Part shown: positions 1-11,200 of the stretch, piece after piece | Numbering within the stretch: the stretch's first letter is position 1 | Layout of the letters: each line of letters starts with the position of its first letter | Assembly: GCA_028716265.1 (NCBI GenBank) | Contig: JAQUQD010000004.1 | Location: 1 to 64,000 of the forward strand | Source of the DNA: Bacteroidales bacterium | GTDB lineage: Bacteria > Bacteroidota > Bacteroidia > Bacteroidales > JAGONC01 | Length of the DNA: 64,000 bases | Direction of reading: 5' to 3' | The notes under the pieces: model-generated | The model's database searches: none | What the model was told of the DNA's origin: nothing | Seen by the model: the letters and a program-made list of their open reading frames with translations, nothing else | Translations under genes and position numbers: made by a program

Positions 1-1
1 A

Positions 2-802
2 GTATATTCTATCAGAGAAGATCTGGATGGAATCCTTTATGCGGGGGTAACAGATTTTATGGGGGGAGAGGGGGTTTATTGCTCCACAGACCAGGGTGAA
101 ACATGGACGAATTTTGGATTGACTAATGCCTATGTCACTTCCCTTGCAATCAATTCAAACAACGAACTCTTTGCAGGCGCCCAGGGACATCAGTATTTAT
201 TCGAGGAAGGTTCGGGTGTTTATAAATATGATAAGGATTTACAGGGCTGGATACACTTAAAAGATAGTCTAATTGTTGTTTCTATGGTAATTAATTCATT
301 GAATGATATATATGTTGGACTCTCAAACGATTGGGGAACCTATGGTGGAGTCTATGCTTCATATGACAATGGAATGACCTGGGATTTACTGGAAGAAGGA
401 TTGGGTAAAGACTATATGAAACAACTTATGTTAAATTCTCAGGAGTATCTTTATACGATCAGCGGATGGGATACCAATACAATACATAAAAGTGTAAATT
501 CTACTGTTGGGTTAAGCCCTATCGTAAATCCTATTACAGCACTGGTCTACAATTATCCGAATCCTTTTCATGAAGAAACCATGATTTACTGGGCTTTACC
601 TAATGAAATAACTGGGGATTTGTCTTTTAGTGTTTATGATTTGTCGGGTAGCCAAGTTGTCAGGAAACAATTTAAGACTTTCAGAAAGAGCTGGGGCCAA
701 TTACATTTCAGTGCATCTGGATTTTCCAGTGGGGTTTATTTATTTGAGATTATATCCGGAAAGTACCGTATCGGGAATAAGATGGTTATTAAAAAGCAAT
801 AA
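2..802 (+). CDS. T9SS type A sorting domain-containing protein with BNR/propeller-like repeats (5' end outside window)
   Basis: Frame is open from base 2 upstream of the listed ATG at 59. 'GVYCSTDQGETWTNFGL' and 'GVYASYDNGMTWDLL' resemble BNR/Asp-box repeats; C-terminal 'YNYPNPFHEETMIYWALP...GVYLFEIISGKYRIGNKMVIKK' is a typical T9SS CTD. Confidence 0.85.
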   Translation, partial: VYSIREDLDGILYAGVTDFMGGEGVYCSTDQGETWTNFGLTNAYVTSLAINSNNELFAGAQGHQYLFEEGSGVYKYDKDLQGWIHLKDSLIVVSMVINSLNDIYVGLSNDWGTYGGVYASYDNGMTWDLLEEGLGKDYMKQLMLNSQEYLYTISGWDTNTIHKSVNSTVGLSPIVNPITALVYNYPNPFHEETMIYWALPNEITGDLSFSVYDLSGSQVVRKQFKTFRKSWGQLHFSASGFSSGVYLFEIISGKYRIGNKMVIKKQ

Positions 803-845
803 CAGACCATCTTCATCTTTTTCTTACTTTTGTTCCCCTAACTTT

Positions 846-886
846 CCCCCGTCCCCTTCTCCATGTTGGAGAGGGGGCTAAGGGGG
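846..886. repeat. G/C-rich imperfect hairpin (CCCCCGTCCCCTTCTCC-ATGTT-GGAGAGGGGGCTAAGGGGG)
   Basis: Self-complementary arms read directly in the intergenic region. Confidence 0.7.
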
Positions 887-900
887 TGAGGTAATTTACC

Positions 901-2103
901 ATGAAACATTTAATTGTCACCATCATTCTGACCTGGCTGCTGATTCCCTTTGCCCTGACAGCACAGGAAGAAAAACCGGCAAAACCTGAAGAGGGCTATG
1001 TCTTTACGATCGTCAAAGAGGTGAAAACCACACCCGTCGAGAACCAGTACCGGTCGAGCACCTGCTGGAGCTTCTCCTCCACTGCATTTCTCGAATCCGA
1101 ACTGCTGAGGATGCATGACGATGAATACGACCTGTCGGAAATGTTCGTCATCTACTATACGTATCTGGATAAAGCGTTGAAATACATGAGGCTTCAGGGG
1201 AACATCAATCTCGCCGGCGGCGGGGCCTTCCATGACGTCACTGACGTGATGCGCGACTACGGGATGGTGCCCGAAAGCGCGTACACCGGGATGGTGATCG
1301 GCGAGGAGAATCCGGTCCACAACGAGATGGACAAGGTGATCAAGGCATACATGGATGCGGTCATCAGTAATCCCAACGGCAAGCTGACACCGGCATGGAA
1401 AGCGGGGCTCAAGGGAATCCTCGACGCCTATCTTGGCGAGATCCCGGGGGAGTTCAAATACAACGGGAAAAACTATACCCCGAAAAGCTTTGCCGAAAGC
1501 CTGGACCTCGATCCCGACGATTACGTGGAGATCGGATCCTACACCCACCACCCGTTCTACCAGCCCTTCATCATCGAGCTGCCCGACAACTGGCGCTGGG
1601 GTAATGTATACAACGTCCCCCTGAACGAAATGGAAGAGATCATCGACAACGCGCTGAACAACGGGTACTCGGTGGCCTGGGGCGCCGACATCAGCGACAA
1701 GGGATTCTCGTGGAAGAATGGTGTGGCCATCGTGCCCGAAAAAAAGCTCACCGACCTGACGGGAACGGAAAAGGAAAAATGGGAAAAACTGACGGAAAAG
1801 GAGAAACAGGAAGCGCTGTATAAATTCGCCGGCCCGATGAAGGAGAAAACGATCACGCAGGAGATGCGGCAGGAAGCGTTCGACAACTACAGCCTGACCG
1901 ACGACCATGGCATGCAGATCACCGGGATCGCAAAAGACCAAAACGGTAACGTGTATTACCTGGTGAAAAACTCATGGGGCACAGACCAGAAATACAAGGG
2001 CTACCTGTATGCTTCAAAGCCATACGTACTGCTGAACACCATCGACATCATGGTGCATAAGGATGCGATACCAAAGCAGATCCGAAAAAAGCTTGGTTTA
2101 TAA
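901..2103 (+). CDS. C1 family (papain-like, PepC/bleomycin hydrolase-type) peptidase with signal peptide
   Basis: '[23 protein letters not shown]' active-site Cys motif, late '[29 protein letters not shown]' His/Asn motifs. Confidence 0.9.
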   Translation: MKHLIVTIILTWLLIPFALTAQEEKPAKPEEGYVFTIVKEVKTTPVENQYRSSTCWSFSSTAFLESELLRMHDDEYDLSEMFVIYYTYLDKALKYMRLQGNINLAGGGAFHDVTDVMRDYGMVPESAYTGMVIGEENPVHNEMDKVIKAYMDAVISNPNGKLTPAWKAGLKGILDAYLGEIPGEFKYNGKNYTPKSFAESLDLDPDDYVEIGSYTHHPFYQPFIIELPDNWRWGNVYNVPLNEMEEIIDNALNNGYSVAWGADISDKGFSWKNGVAIVPEKKLTDLTGTEKEKWEKLTEKEKQEALYKFAGPMKEKTITQEMRQEAFDNYSLTDDHGMQITGIAKDQNGNVYYLVKNSWGTDQKYKGYLYASKPYVLLNTIDIMVHKDAIPKQIRKKLGL

Positions 2104-2828
2104 TGATCCTTTCCATCATCATCCCCGCTTACAACGAAGCAAAGACCATTCACCTGATCCTGGATAAGGTGTTGGCGGTCAGGCTGATCAACGACATTGA
2201 GAAAGAGATCATCATCGTCAACGACTGCTCGAAGGATGCCACTGTGACCGTCGTGGAGCAATACATCGAAACGCATCCTGACCATACTATCCGCCTGTTC
2301 AACCAGCCAAGGAACATGGGTAAAGGTGCGGCGCTGCACCGGGGAATTAATGAGGCAAAAGGGGATTATATCATCATCCAGGATGCCGACCTGGAATATG
2401 ATCCGGAAGAATATAACCTGCTGCTAAAACCCATCATTAGTGGTTTTGCCGATATTGTTTATGGTTCCCGTTTCCTTGGAGGAAATCCTCACCGCATCCT
2501 CTTCTACTGGCACAGCATCGGCAACAAATTCCTGACAAACCTCTCCAACATGTTCACCAACCTGAACCTGACGGACATGGAAACCTGCTATAAGCTATTC
2601 CGGGCGGAGATCATCAAAAAAGTGTATTTCAAAGAGAACCGGTTTGGCTTCGAGCCTGAAGTAACGGCAAAAATTGCACGGTTAAGGGGAATCCGCATCT
2701 ATGAGGTGGGAATATCCTATTATGGGAGAACATACGACGAGGGGAAAAAAATTAACGCCAGGGATGGATTTCGAGCCATTTACTGCATTTTAAAGTATAA
2801 TCTGTTCAATCGCAAGTATCTGAAATGA
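2103..2828 (+). CDS. Glycosyltransferase family 2 (DPM1/dolichyl-phosphate mannosyltransferase-like)
   Basis: '[21 protein letters not shown]', '[12 protein letters not shown]', '[14 protein letters not shown]'. Start overlaps previous stop (TAATG). Confidence 0.92.
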   Translation: MILSIIIPAYNEAKTIHLILDKVLAVRLINDIEKEIIIVNDCSKDATVTVVEQYIETHPDHTIRLFNQPRNMGKGAALHRGINEAKGDYIIIQDADLEYDPEEYNLLLKPIISGFADIVYGSRFLGGNPHRILFYWHSIGNKFLTNLSNMFTNLNLTDMETCYKLFRAEIIKKVYFKENRFGFEPEVTAKIARLRGIRIYEVGISYYGRTYDEGKKINARDGFRAIYCILKYNLFNRKYLK

Positions 2829-2864
2829 TCTTACCCCGGATACCACATACACACACCGGATATT

Positions 2865-2910
2865 AGTACCGTAATGTCCAATACACATTTGGACGGTACT
2901 TTCATTTTTT
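2865..2910. terminator. Putative bidirectional terminator between convergent genes
   Basis: AGTACC...GTCCAA-loop-TTTGGAC-GGTACT stem followed by TTCATTTTTT on + strand; lies at the convergent 3' ends of 2103-2828 (+) and 2902-3798 (-). Confidence 0.6.
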
Positions 2911-3798
2911 AATAATTCTTTCCTGCTGGGCAATCAATAAGCTATCCAGGTTATGGAACTGCCAGTTCATCGTACGGGAAGATAAATGATATTCCAGGAT
3001 CAGTACCGCATTCAGGGGGGAGTTGTTCAGTCCGCACGCCATAAAATGGATCTCATCCACTGAATCCATTGAAAAAGGTGTGCCACTCGTATCCCCCATG
3101 ATACATATCACTTCGGTCCCGCGTTTTTTTACCTCCACAAGCCTTGGATAAATCGTTTTTACAAATGTACTGCCGGACGAATCGCAATTGGAGTTCCAGT
3201 ATACAAAATCACTGTGTGAATAGGCGGCAGGATTGGGCAGATTGGGCACACCGCGCCAAATCCCGTGGTGCATTATCAGAACAAGATGGGATGAAAAATG
3301 TATGGTATCACAGACATCCATCAGGATTTTATATTGCTTCTCAATATTTTCGCAATCGGTGGGGACCAGGTTTGTATTCATGACAATGGAAGTAATTCCC
3401 TTGTTATAATGCGTGAAATAGGTTTCGCGCCCTGTAAATTCCTTCAACCACTCCAGGTTACCATTTCTGGCATCATGGTTACCGAGGGCCCAGTAGGTTG
3501 TGGGACTGGTCAGATCGAATATAGAATCTATATACTGGAGAGTGGAATATTCCAGTGTGGCTTCCGATTGAACATCTCCTCCCAGCCATATTCCTTCGTA
3601 TCCGCTCAGATCAAGCTGTTCCACCCTGGGATCGATTTTATGGTCGGAACTGTATATATGTCCCATAAAAATATACCGCAGGGTATCCTGGTCCTGACCT
3701 GTCGTCCAAAACGGACTCCAAAACAGAATGAAAAGAAATGCCCGGATGATTTTATTGTTTTTTCTCACTGAATCTTTTAATGATCCATTCATTAGCAT
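2902..3798 (-). CDS. Metallophosphoesterase family protein (exported)
   Basis: 'GGDV', 'ALGNHDARNG', 'VLIMHHGIW' motifs typical of calcineurin-like phosphoesterases; N-terminal hydrophobic segment. Confidence 0.75.
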   Translation of the reverse strand: MLMNGSLKDSVRKNNKIIRAFLFILFWSPFWTTGQDQDTLRYIFMGHIYSSDHKIDPRVEQLDLSGYEGIWLGGDVQSEATLEYSTLQYIDSIFDLTSPTTYWALGNHDARNGNLEWLKEFTGRETYFTHYNKGITSIVMNTNLVPTDCENIEKQYKILMDVCDTIHFSSHLVLIMHHGIWRGVPNLPNPAAYSHSDFVYWNSNCDSSGSTFVKTIYPRLVEVKKRGTEVICIMGDTSGTPFSMDSVDEIHFMACGLNNSPLNAVLILEYHLSSRTMNWQFHNLDSLLIAQQERIIKK

Positions 3799-3979
3799 TC
3801 CGATGGATTATTTCATCTATCAAATTTATAACAAAGTCACATCAGAAGGTATTTTAAAGATCAAAAATGATATTATTATTGCTGGAATCTTATCCGGGAT
3901 TCGATCTGAGGGTCTCCGTGATTAAAAATAATTTTACCACAGAGGCGAAGGAAGTAAACACTGAGGCGTGCGGAGGGGT

Positions 3980-4720
3980 TTAGTGGTACATTTCCGACTT
4001 CAGGAGCCCGACGCGGTTCAGGAAATGCGCCAGGGATGTCTTCAGCACCCCGAACGCATAGATGGTGCTGTTCCGTAAATTGATGGAGGATGCTTCCTTG
4101 AAGTACTTCGTGGGGCAGGTGATCTCAGCAACCGGGAATCCCGCATAGATGATCTGCGACAGCATCTGGTTGTCGAACACGAAATTATCCGAGTTGGTAT
4201 TGTAGTTCACCTTTTCCAGCACCTCCCTCGAGAACGCCCTGTAGCCGGTGTGGTATTCTGATAATTTCTGTCCCACCAGCAAATTCTGTATGAAGGTCAG
4301 GAAGCGGTTGGAAACGTACTTGACCCACGGCATCCCGCCTTTAAGGGCGCCGTTGCCCAGGATGCGCGAGCCCAGTACCACGGGATAGACATCGTTGGCG
4401 ATCAAGAATGCCATGGAGTGGATGAGTTTCGGAGTGTACTGGTAATCCGGATGTAGCATGATGACAATGTCGCCTCCAAGCTCCAGCGCCTTGTTGTAGC
4501 AGGTCTTCTGATTGCCTCCGTATCCCTTGTTCCGGTCATGGACCACGATATGCCGGATTCCGATCCGGTGCGCCAGTTCGGCTGTCCGATCGAGGCTTTT
4601 ATCGTCCACCAGCACTACCTCATCCACGATATCAAAGGGGATCTCCTGATACGTCTGTTCCAGCGTCATCTCTGCATTATATGCGGGCAGGACGACGATT
4701 ATTTTCTTGCCGTTGATCAT
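3980..4720 (-). CDS. Glycosyltransferase family 2
   Basis: 'KIIVVLPAYNAEMTLEQTYQEIP', 'EVVLVDDKSLDRT', 'DIVIMLHPDYQYTP'. Confidence 0.92.
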   Translation of the reverse strand: MINGKKIIVVLPAYNAEMTLEQTYQEIPFDIVDEVVLVDDKSLDRTAELAHRIGIRHIVVHDRNKGYGGNQKTCYNKALELGGDIVIMLHPDYQYTPKLIHSMAFLIANDVYPVVLGSRILGNGALKGGMPWVKYVSNRFLTFIQNLLVGQKLSEYHTGYRAFSREVLEKVNYNTNSDNFVFDNQMLSQIIYAGFPVAEITCPTKYFKEASSINLRNSTIYAFGVLKTSLAHFLNRVGLLKSEMYH

Positions 4721-4730
4721 ATCCGGCTGA

Positions 4731-6797
4731 TTAGTTGAGTTTTACGATCTCCAGATCGTCGAAATGAACGGTTTGTTTTCCGCTGTTCCAAAGGTACACC
4801 TTCAGCGGATCATCTCCAAGACCTTCGGGAACCGTCACGTACATCACCAGCTGTCTCCACCCTTTCGCGTCCGTACGGATGTTGTCGTTCACTGCTTTGT
4901 AGAACACGCCAGGTTTGTCAGAGGCTGCCACCAGGTGGCTTTCATAATAATCTTCAAGCCGCCAGACGCTGAGCCGGTAGCGGTCGCCGGATTTAAGTCC
5001 CGTGAGGGCATACTCCAGTCCGAAGCGGTTCTTTGTGTCAAGCTTGACAGAACAGGATCCTGACCGGGCCTTTTCCCGGGATTGCAGCCAGCCTCCTCCG
5101 AATGTATATGCCTGGTTGACAAAACAGGAGCGGTCATCCGTAAGAGAATCGGCGTCACAGAAAATCCGTTCGCCGGAAGGTGCATCCAGGCGGGTTATCA
5201 GGGGCTCAATGGCATTGGTATCCAGTTCGTAAAGCGAATGAATACGGCCACGGTACACTTCTTTCAGGGGGAAGCCTTTCCGGCCGATGGTAGCCACTTC
5301 CTCACCGGAGATTGCCCGGCTGATAAAGATGATCTTTTTGCCCGACATCCGCAGGATGTCTTCCATGCTCATCTCTGCTTCCCAGTTGTAAAAGAGGTAT
5401 GTCCTGCCATCATAGAACCAGGTTTCGGGGTACACCGCTTTCCGCTCGGGCAGGATCATTCGTTTGGCATAGGCACTCTCGAACTTCAGCGCGGAGAATT
5501 TGTTGATGGTGTTGGGATAGTAATATACCCGTGTAAAGCCGGCAAATTGAGCATCGACGCGAGAAAGAGTGGCATCCGTTTCCTCGTTCGTGATGCGGTA
5601 GTAATGATCTGCAGTCTTCAGGTAGGGTATGTTTCCTATTACGAAAATGACCACCAGACCGGTAAACAGGACCGGTGAGGCGATCCGTGTCAGTGCTGGC
5701 CTCCTGATGAGGCGTTCAAGGCTCAGGATGATCAGAAAGACGGCCAGTCCAAGGAATCCCTGTGCGGGAAGAAGGTAGTGGTTGGCATGGTAGTGTTTGG
5801 CCACGATCACGATGCTGAGGGCGATCATGAATGTAATGGCGGAGAGAAGCTTCACCGAGGGTATGGGGCCGTCATGCTTTTCGACAGGCGCCCGCCGGAT
5901 GATCTTTCGGATCAGGAAGGTGGCCAGCAGCGTCAGGGAAACGAAGAAAACCGCTGTCATCACGGGATTCGTAACGAAGATCTGAGCAATGTTGCTGAGA
6001 TAGGTCTGTGTATCTATGACGCCCCTGCTGCCCTGTCCGTAAATGCCTGTATGCGTGGATAGCCGGTAGAACCAGTCGAACATGTGTCGGTACTCCGGGA
6101 AGGCTGGAGAGGTGAATAGAACAAACGTCACCGCCGTTCCGGCGACGAAGAGGCTCTTTCGCAGCCAGCCGCTCAAACGAAGCAGAGGGATGAAGAACAG
6201 AGGGAAATAGGTGGCTTTGGTGGCCAGTCCAAATCCTGAAAGAAGAGCAAAGAGGATCACATATTTCCATGAGTCCCTGTCTGGATCATAGAGATAATAG
6301 ATTAGGGCCATCACCATCAGTGTGGTTACCATGAACAATACGGGTTCCGGCGAGACTTTGGTCCAGACGTGTTCCAGTACGTTGGCCGACAGGAAGGGTG
6401 TGAACTGAAAGATCAGTGCATGCCAGAGGGAGCCCGTTTTCTTCCATCCCACCCATCCCAGCAGGATCAACAAAAGGGCGATGAGTATGATAAAGGTCAC
6501 CCGGATCAGCTGAATGTACCGGTCGGGATCCCGGATCACCCTTTCGATCAGTAAATGGTCATGGTGCCCGTCGAATACGGAGGCCGTTGCCAGGATGGCA
6601 GCATTCATTTCCATCACCGTCGTGCCTGGATTGTCGATATGCCCGACAGGCTTTCCCTTTAACAGGTTCAGCGCGTTGACAAGGTAAATGTAATCGGGAT
6701 CGTTGGCGTAATGGGTCCTGTTGAAGGGGATCCCAAACAGGAGAAAAAGCGCTGGCAGGATCAGTAAGGCAAGGATGGGGGCGGATTTTCTCATCAT
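4731..6797 (-). CDS. Polytopic membrane glycosyltransferase-like protein (GT39/PMT-like) with C-terminal beta-sandwich/CBM-like module
   Basis: Multiple TM segments in the first ~400 aa; soluble C-terminus 'YTFGGGWLQSREKARSGSCSVKLDTKNRFGLEYALTG...VYLWNSGKQTVHFDDLEIV'. Confidence 0.7.
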   Translation of the reverse strand: MMRKSAPILALLILPALFLLFGIPFNRTHYANDPDYIYLVNALNLLKGKPVGHIDNPGTTVMEMNAAILATASVFDGHHDHLLIERVIRDPDRYIQLIRVTFIILIALLLILLGWVGWKKTGSLWHALIFQFTPFLSANVLEHVWTKVSPEPVLFMVTTLMVMALIYYLYDPDRDSWKYVILFALLSGFGLATKATYFPLFFIPLLRLSGWLRKSLFVAGTAVTFVLFTSPAFPEYRHMFDWFYRLSTHTGIYGQGSRGVIDTQTYLSNIAQIFVTNPVMTAVFFVSLTLLATFLIRKIIRRAPVEKHDGPIPSVKLLSAITFMIALSIVIVAKHYHANHYLLPAQGFLGLAVFLIILSLERLIRRPALTRIASPVLFTGLVVIFVIGNIPYLKTADHYYRITNEETDATLSRVDAQFAGFTRVYYYPNTINKFSALKFESAYAKRMILPERKAVYPETWFYDGRTYLFYNWEAEMSMEDILRMSGKKIIFISRAISGEEVATIGRKGFPLKEVYRGRIHSLYELDTNAIEPLITRLDAPSGERIFCDADSLTDDRSCFVNQAYTFGGGWLQSREKARSGSCSVKLDTKNRFGLEYALTGLKSGDRYRLSVWRLEDYYESHLVAASDKPGVFYKAVNDNIRTDAKGWRQLVMYVTVPEGLGDDPLKVYLWNSGKQTVHFDDLEIVKLN

Positions 6798-6813
6798 TGG
6801 ATCGGAAGAAGGA

Positions 6814-7521
6814 TTAGATGGCCACCTGGGACTTAAACAGCAGGATGCCGTTGATGTACTTTGAGTTCTTGATCAGCCGGAACGGTAATTCGCTGGTGAT
6901 CTCATCGGCGACATCGTCCTGGTCAAAATCGTATTTCAGCTCCAGCACCACCTCCGTGTGGATGGAACGGGCCCTCTCAAACTTGTTGGGAAGAGTATAA
7001 ACGTCAAAATACTGCAGCTGGTCGTCAATTGTGATCCTGAAACGGCGATCGTGGCTCTGATAATAACTTCTGTGATACGAGTTCAGGAGTGAGGGCTGAA
7101 GGATGGTCAGCTCATTCTGGACCCATTCAGGTAGTTCTGATTGTGCGAAAACCCTAATTATATCTTCGCCGGTCAATTCCTGGTCAACGTCAAAAGTTAT
7201 AAGGGGAAACGACAGCTTCCGGCCAACATAGCCATTTTTGATCTTGATCTCCAGGACCGGGTTCTGAATTTTGCCAAACAGTTCCCCGTACCATCGTATA
7301 CGGAATTTTTTCCGGTCGGAGCTGCCGTAAATATTATCATAGAAGAAGCGCAGGGAGGGGGTGTCGAAGTACAGGTTGTTGACCTGGCGTTGTTTAAAAA
7401 TGGGTGAAAACACTGCCGGGTGAAACCGGATGATCATTTCTGCCTGAGAACGGGAATACGGGTGGATAAGAAATTTCCTTTCGAACCGTTGCCGGGTCAG
7501 GGGGGTATACTCGGTGTTCAT
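6814..7521 (-). CDS. VTC / polyphosphate polymerase domain-containing protein
   Basis: Triphosphate-tunnel type motifs: 'RFERKFLI', 'NNLYFDTPSLRFFYDN', 'RKKFRIRWYG', 'PVLEIKIKNGYVGRK', 'DRRFRITIDDQLQYF', 'VVLELKYD', 'IKNSKYINGI'. Confidence 0.88.
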   Translation of the reverse strand: MNTEYTPLTRQRFERKFLIHPYSRSQAEMIIRFHPAVFSPIFKQRQVNNLYFDTPSLRFFYDNIYGSSDRKKFRIRWYGELFGKIQNPVLEIKIKNGYVGRKLSFPLITFDVDQELTGEDIIRVFAQSELPEWVQNELTILQPSLLNSYHRSYYQSHDRRFRITIDDQLQYFDVYTLPNKFERARSIHTEVVLELKYDFDQDDVADEITSELPFRLIKNSKYINGILLFKSQVAI

Positions 7522-7536
7522 GATCCTGCGACCCGT

Positions 7537-8220
7537 TTAATACCCTTTGTTGTCGATGAAAACCACTTTTACATCGGGGCTGATCTTCTGCAGTTCTTCT
7601 TTGCAATCCTGGAGGTTCCCGGTCTGTTTGATTTCAACCAGAAAAGAGGCCTCTATCAAATGGTTTGATTCGTCGAAGCGTTTCAGTTCGGCAGCGCTGA
7701 AATTCTTACGCACAATGTCGCTGATCGTATTGAGCTGTATAAGGCCGGGTGAAGCACTTGAAATGGTAAGGTAGAGGTTCTGTTTCTCCGATTTGCGGGA
7801 TAAAAAGTGACGGGCCCACAGGATGGCCACAATGATCAGAAAGGCGATCACCACGATATTACGCTGGTTGGCCCCCAGTCCGAGTCCGATAGAAATGCAC
7901 AGAAAAAGGTAGGCCAGCTCTTCGGGCTCTTTGATGGCGTTCCTGAACCTGACGATGGAAAGGGCTCCGACCAGCCCAAGGGAAAGAGCCAGGGAAGACT
8001 TGACGATGGAGATGATCAGCATGGTGGCAAAGGCCAGGAGAATGAAGTTGGAGGCAAAACTTCTCCGGTTCGAAATACTTTTCCCGCATTTGAGATAGGT
8101 CCACCGTAAGATCAGCATCAATACGACAATGATCGCCGAGTTGATCAGAAAGTCGGTGACCGATATCTCTGATGTCTGGGTGATCAAAAACTTTTGAAAC
8201 AATTGCCATTTATCCTGCAT
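7537..8220 (-). CDS. DUF4956 domain-containing membrane protein
   Basis: 'SLALSLGLVGALSIVRFRNAIKEPEELAYLFLCISIGLGLGANQ' is characteristic of DUF4956. Start set to MQDKWQL (8220) rather than ORF start 8298, which would overlap the upstream CDS. Confidence 0.88.
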   Translation of the reverse strand: MQDKWQLFQKFLITQTSEISVTDFLINSAIIVVLMLILRWTYLKCGKSISNRRSFASNFILLAFATMLIISIVKSSLALSLGLVGALSIVRFRNAIKEPEELAYLFLCISIGLGLGANQRNIVVIAFLIIVAILWARHFLSRKSEKQNLYLTISSASPGLIQLNTISDIVRKNFSAAELKRFDESNHLIEASFLVEIKQTGNLQDCKEELQKISPDVKVVFIDNKGY

Positions 8221-8275
8221 AACCTGATTTTTAAAGAGTGTAAAAATAGATAAAGTGATTGTATTTGGTTCGTTG

Positions 8276-11200
8276 TTAATAAAACATGGAGGCAACATCC
8301 TTTTTGTCTCCCTGTATGATGCTGTCGTTGAGTGTTACAAGTGATTTCAGTTCCACCCAGGTCGCATGCCGGATATTATCAAGCCGGATATTGGCTGCTT
8401 TGATGGTTCCCTCACCGTATTCTGGTTTTTTCCGGTAGGCAGCCAGGCCATAATTACAGTTAATCATTTCACAATCAAACACATTTAAGACAGAAAGATC
8501 TTTTGCAGCCATACCGATATTGCAATCCGTAACCGTGCAGTTCCGGACCGTCAGTGATGATTTCTCTCCACAGCTGATCCCCTTGTCGCCTGCCCTGACC
8601 ACGCTGCACTCTCTAATCTCAACGGTGCTTCCAGAGAAGTCGATAGCATCGTTACCCAGGTTGATATAGCGGCCGTTGATGACCGTTCCTGTGCAAAAGT
8701 CGTTGTCAAAAGCATCGGCAAAGGTATTTTCAAAGGTCAGGAGATCGGCCGTATAATCGCATCGGATCAGGTTCATCGCATCCTCACAGTGGTTATTGCG
8801 TACCACTGTTTCTTTTATATCCACGTCGGACTCATAGTACGTCACGGCGCCGGTGAGTGTCCATCCTTTATAATCCAGTGTATTAAGGTCTTCAAAGATC
8901 ACATGTTGCATGATGCACCGCTCTTTGGATTGCAAAACAGTGAATCCCATGGCTGTGGAATCGGAGGAGGTAATCATGACCGGATCCTGGGCCGTGCCAT
9001 TGAGAAAGACAGGTGAATTGGATATGAAACCCGCCTTATTAATGATATCCAGCTTGCACCCTGGCTCAAAATATACCCTATGTCCTGCCGGAATGATCAG
9101 GAATTCATCAAGAACATGCTTTCCTTTCGTAAAAATCACTTTATCCTGCTCCCTGACAAAGATCGTATCCCTTTCAAAAACACCCAGCTGTTCCAGCTCC
9201 CTTCTCGGATTACCCTCTGTCGGGTATGGCCAGGGGTTGACCGGGACAATGTAAGTCTTCTCTCGTCCCTTTACCCAGAAATAAAGGAACTGAACAGCCG
9301 TGTCCGATTCAATGAGAACGGACTGGTCCATGCCGGAAACAAAGGCAGGGACCGTGAAGCCGGGAGCGACGGGATAACGCAGCCGGTCAGGGCTTTTACC
9401 TGTACCCAATAAAAGGATCTCCTGGGTGTAATTATTAAAAACCCTCACCCAACATGTGCCTCCATCGGTCTTTTCCCTGTAGGCCTTTACGTACTGGGGC
9501 GGGAAAAGATCGTGGAACGTCGTATCATATTTTGTCAGTATCCTGAAATTTTTCAGAATTCTGGAGGCATAATCCGGATCCTCGCTGACCATTTTTTTAT
9601 ACCGCACCAAGGCTTCACGCACTCCGGCAGCGCTCTTCGATAAAAACTGCCTGTCATACCTGTAAAAAGGAAATTCCTTCTGGATCAGTTCCTCATTTTC
9701 AGTCAGATCGGATTCGATGGACTGCATGAACGTGTTGATAAATTCTCCGGATGAATATTTTTCAAGATACTGAATATATAATTTTATAAATTGTTGATCC
9801 TGAAATAGATAAAAAAGCATTACCTGGTGGGGCTCGATATCGGGTTTGCCGAATTTATCGATCTCGCCCAGAAACGCCTGGTTACCGACCGGCAGGATCG
9901 GCCCGTTGGTATATCCGTCAAAAACAATGGGTTCAAGTTTGCAGAGCACGGGATTATAGTACAGCCGCTGGTTGTGCCACGGAATGGCGTGCCAGGCCTG
10001 TGTCACATCGCAAATGGCGTAGTAGCGGGCCAGTTTGTCGAGATCAAACAACTCCGAAGGAGGCTGGAGGGTGTTTTTGAATTCATAGGCAAGGTTCTGT
10101 GCAATAAGGAACTCGGCCATGAGGGCCGGATCGGTCATGGTGCGTTTGACATTAAACGGCTCGATGACCGATGTTTCAAAACAGGGAAGCATATGATACT
10201 TTTTCGTCAGGAAGGCCACCTGCTGGATGGCCCAGAAAGCCTCTTCCGTCAATTTCAGGATGGGTCCTTCCCTGCGGTTCCTGGATTCGACCAGGTGTTT
10301 GTCGAAGTGTTCCTCGTAGGCATACAGGCCAAGACTTCGGTCGGTCAGATAGACCGGTATGAATTCGTATGAAGTGTTCAGTACATCCTCCTGGTCGCAC
10401 AGGCGGTGGGCCGCCCACTCATTGAGAAAATCGCGGGCCATAGGTGTTTGGATGGAAAATGTACGCATGTGCCTCCAGCCGTATTCCTTTCCAAGCTTGA
10501 TCCGGAACGACCATTTATCGCCGTACAGGTGATCGAGCCAGTCGCCTTTCAGGCGGACCTTTGCTTCCATCATATCACCGTCCTGGCCGAAAAACAGGAT
10601 ACCGGGTACCCAGGAGGAGGCATCCGTTTCGAGCACACCCTGTCCGAACGCTTTCATCCTGTCGCGCTGAATGGTGATCATGTCCACTGAATCGATGAAC
10701 AGGCGCAGGGGGCTCTGGCTGTATTCAGGGTATTGTTTCCGTGGTGAGGAAAAAACATGCAGGTCGTCGAAATAGATCGTGGTGGTGTCGGGATTCCAGA
10801 CGTAGATGATCATTTCAGCCTGGTCAATCGTGGGGGGAATAAAAAATTCAAGGCGGATCTGTTCCCAGCCACTGGGGTCAGTCTCCACCACATCCCGGGA
10901 AGCCTGGTAAAAATCATTATCCAGGATATCGGCCACCAGCACGCCGACACCTTTCGTTCCTTTTTTCCAGACCCTCAGGTCAAAATACTCATCGGCCGTG
11001 ACCATTGGAAGGGTGCATTTCAATCCGTACTGTTCATCAGGGGTTAGTTTTATAGAAGATTTCCCCGAACGGGACTGCTCTGCCGTCCGAAGATACGCAC
11101 TGCCCAACCGGTAGCTGGTATCTGTCGTAGTAAACGATGCCCCATCTGAGCTGACACTTTCCAGGTCGCTGAAAAAATCCCTCCCCGGATTGACTTTCTT

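Noticed and set aside
910-1941. 343-aa minus-strand ORF opposite the C1 peptidase
   Set aside because: Antisense shadow ORF in a GC-rich coding region; low-complexity composition (F/V/H/D rich), no recognisable domain, whereas the + strand has clear papain motifs.
5082-5678. 198-aa plus-strand ORF within the GT39-like gene
   Set aside because: Antisense shadow with no motif; opposite strand is continuous with a TM/beta-sandwich architecture.
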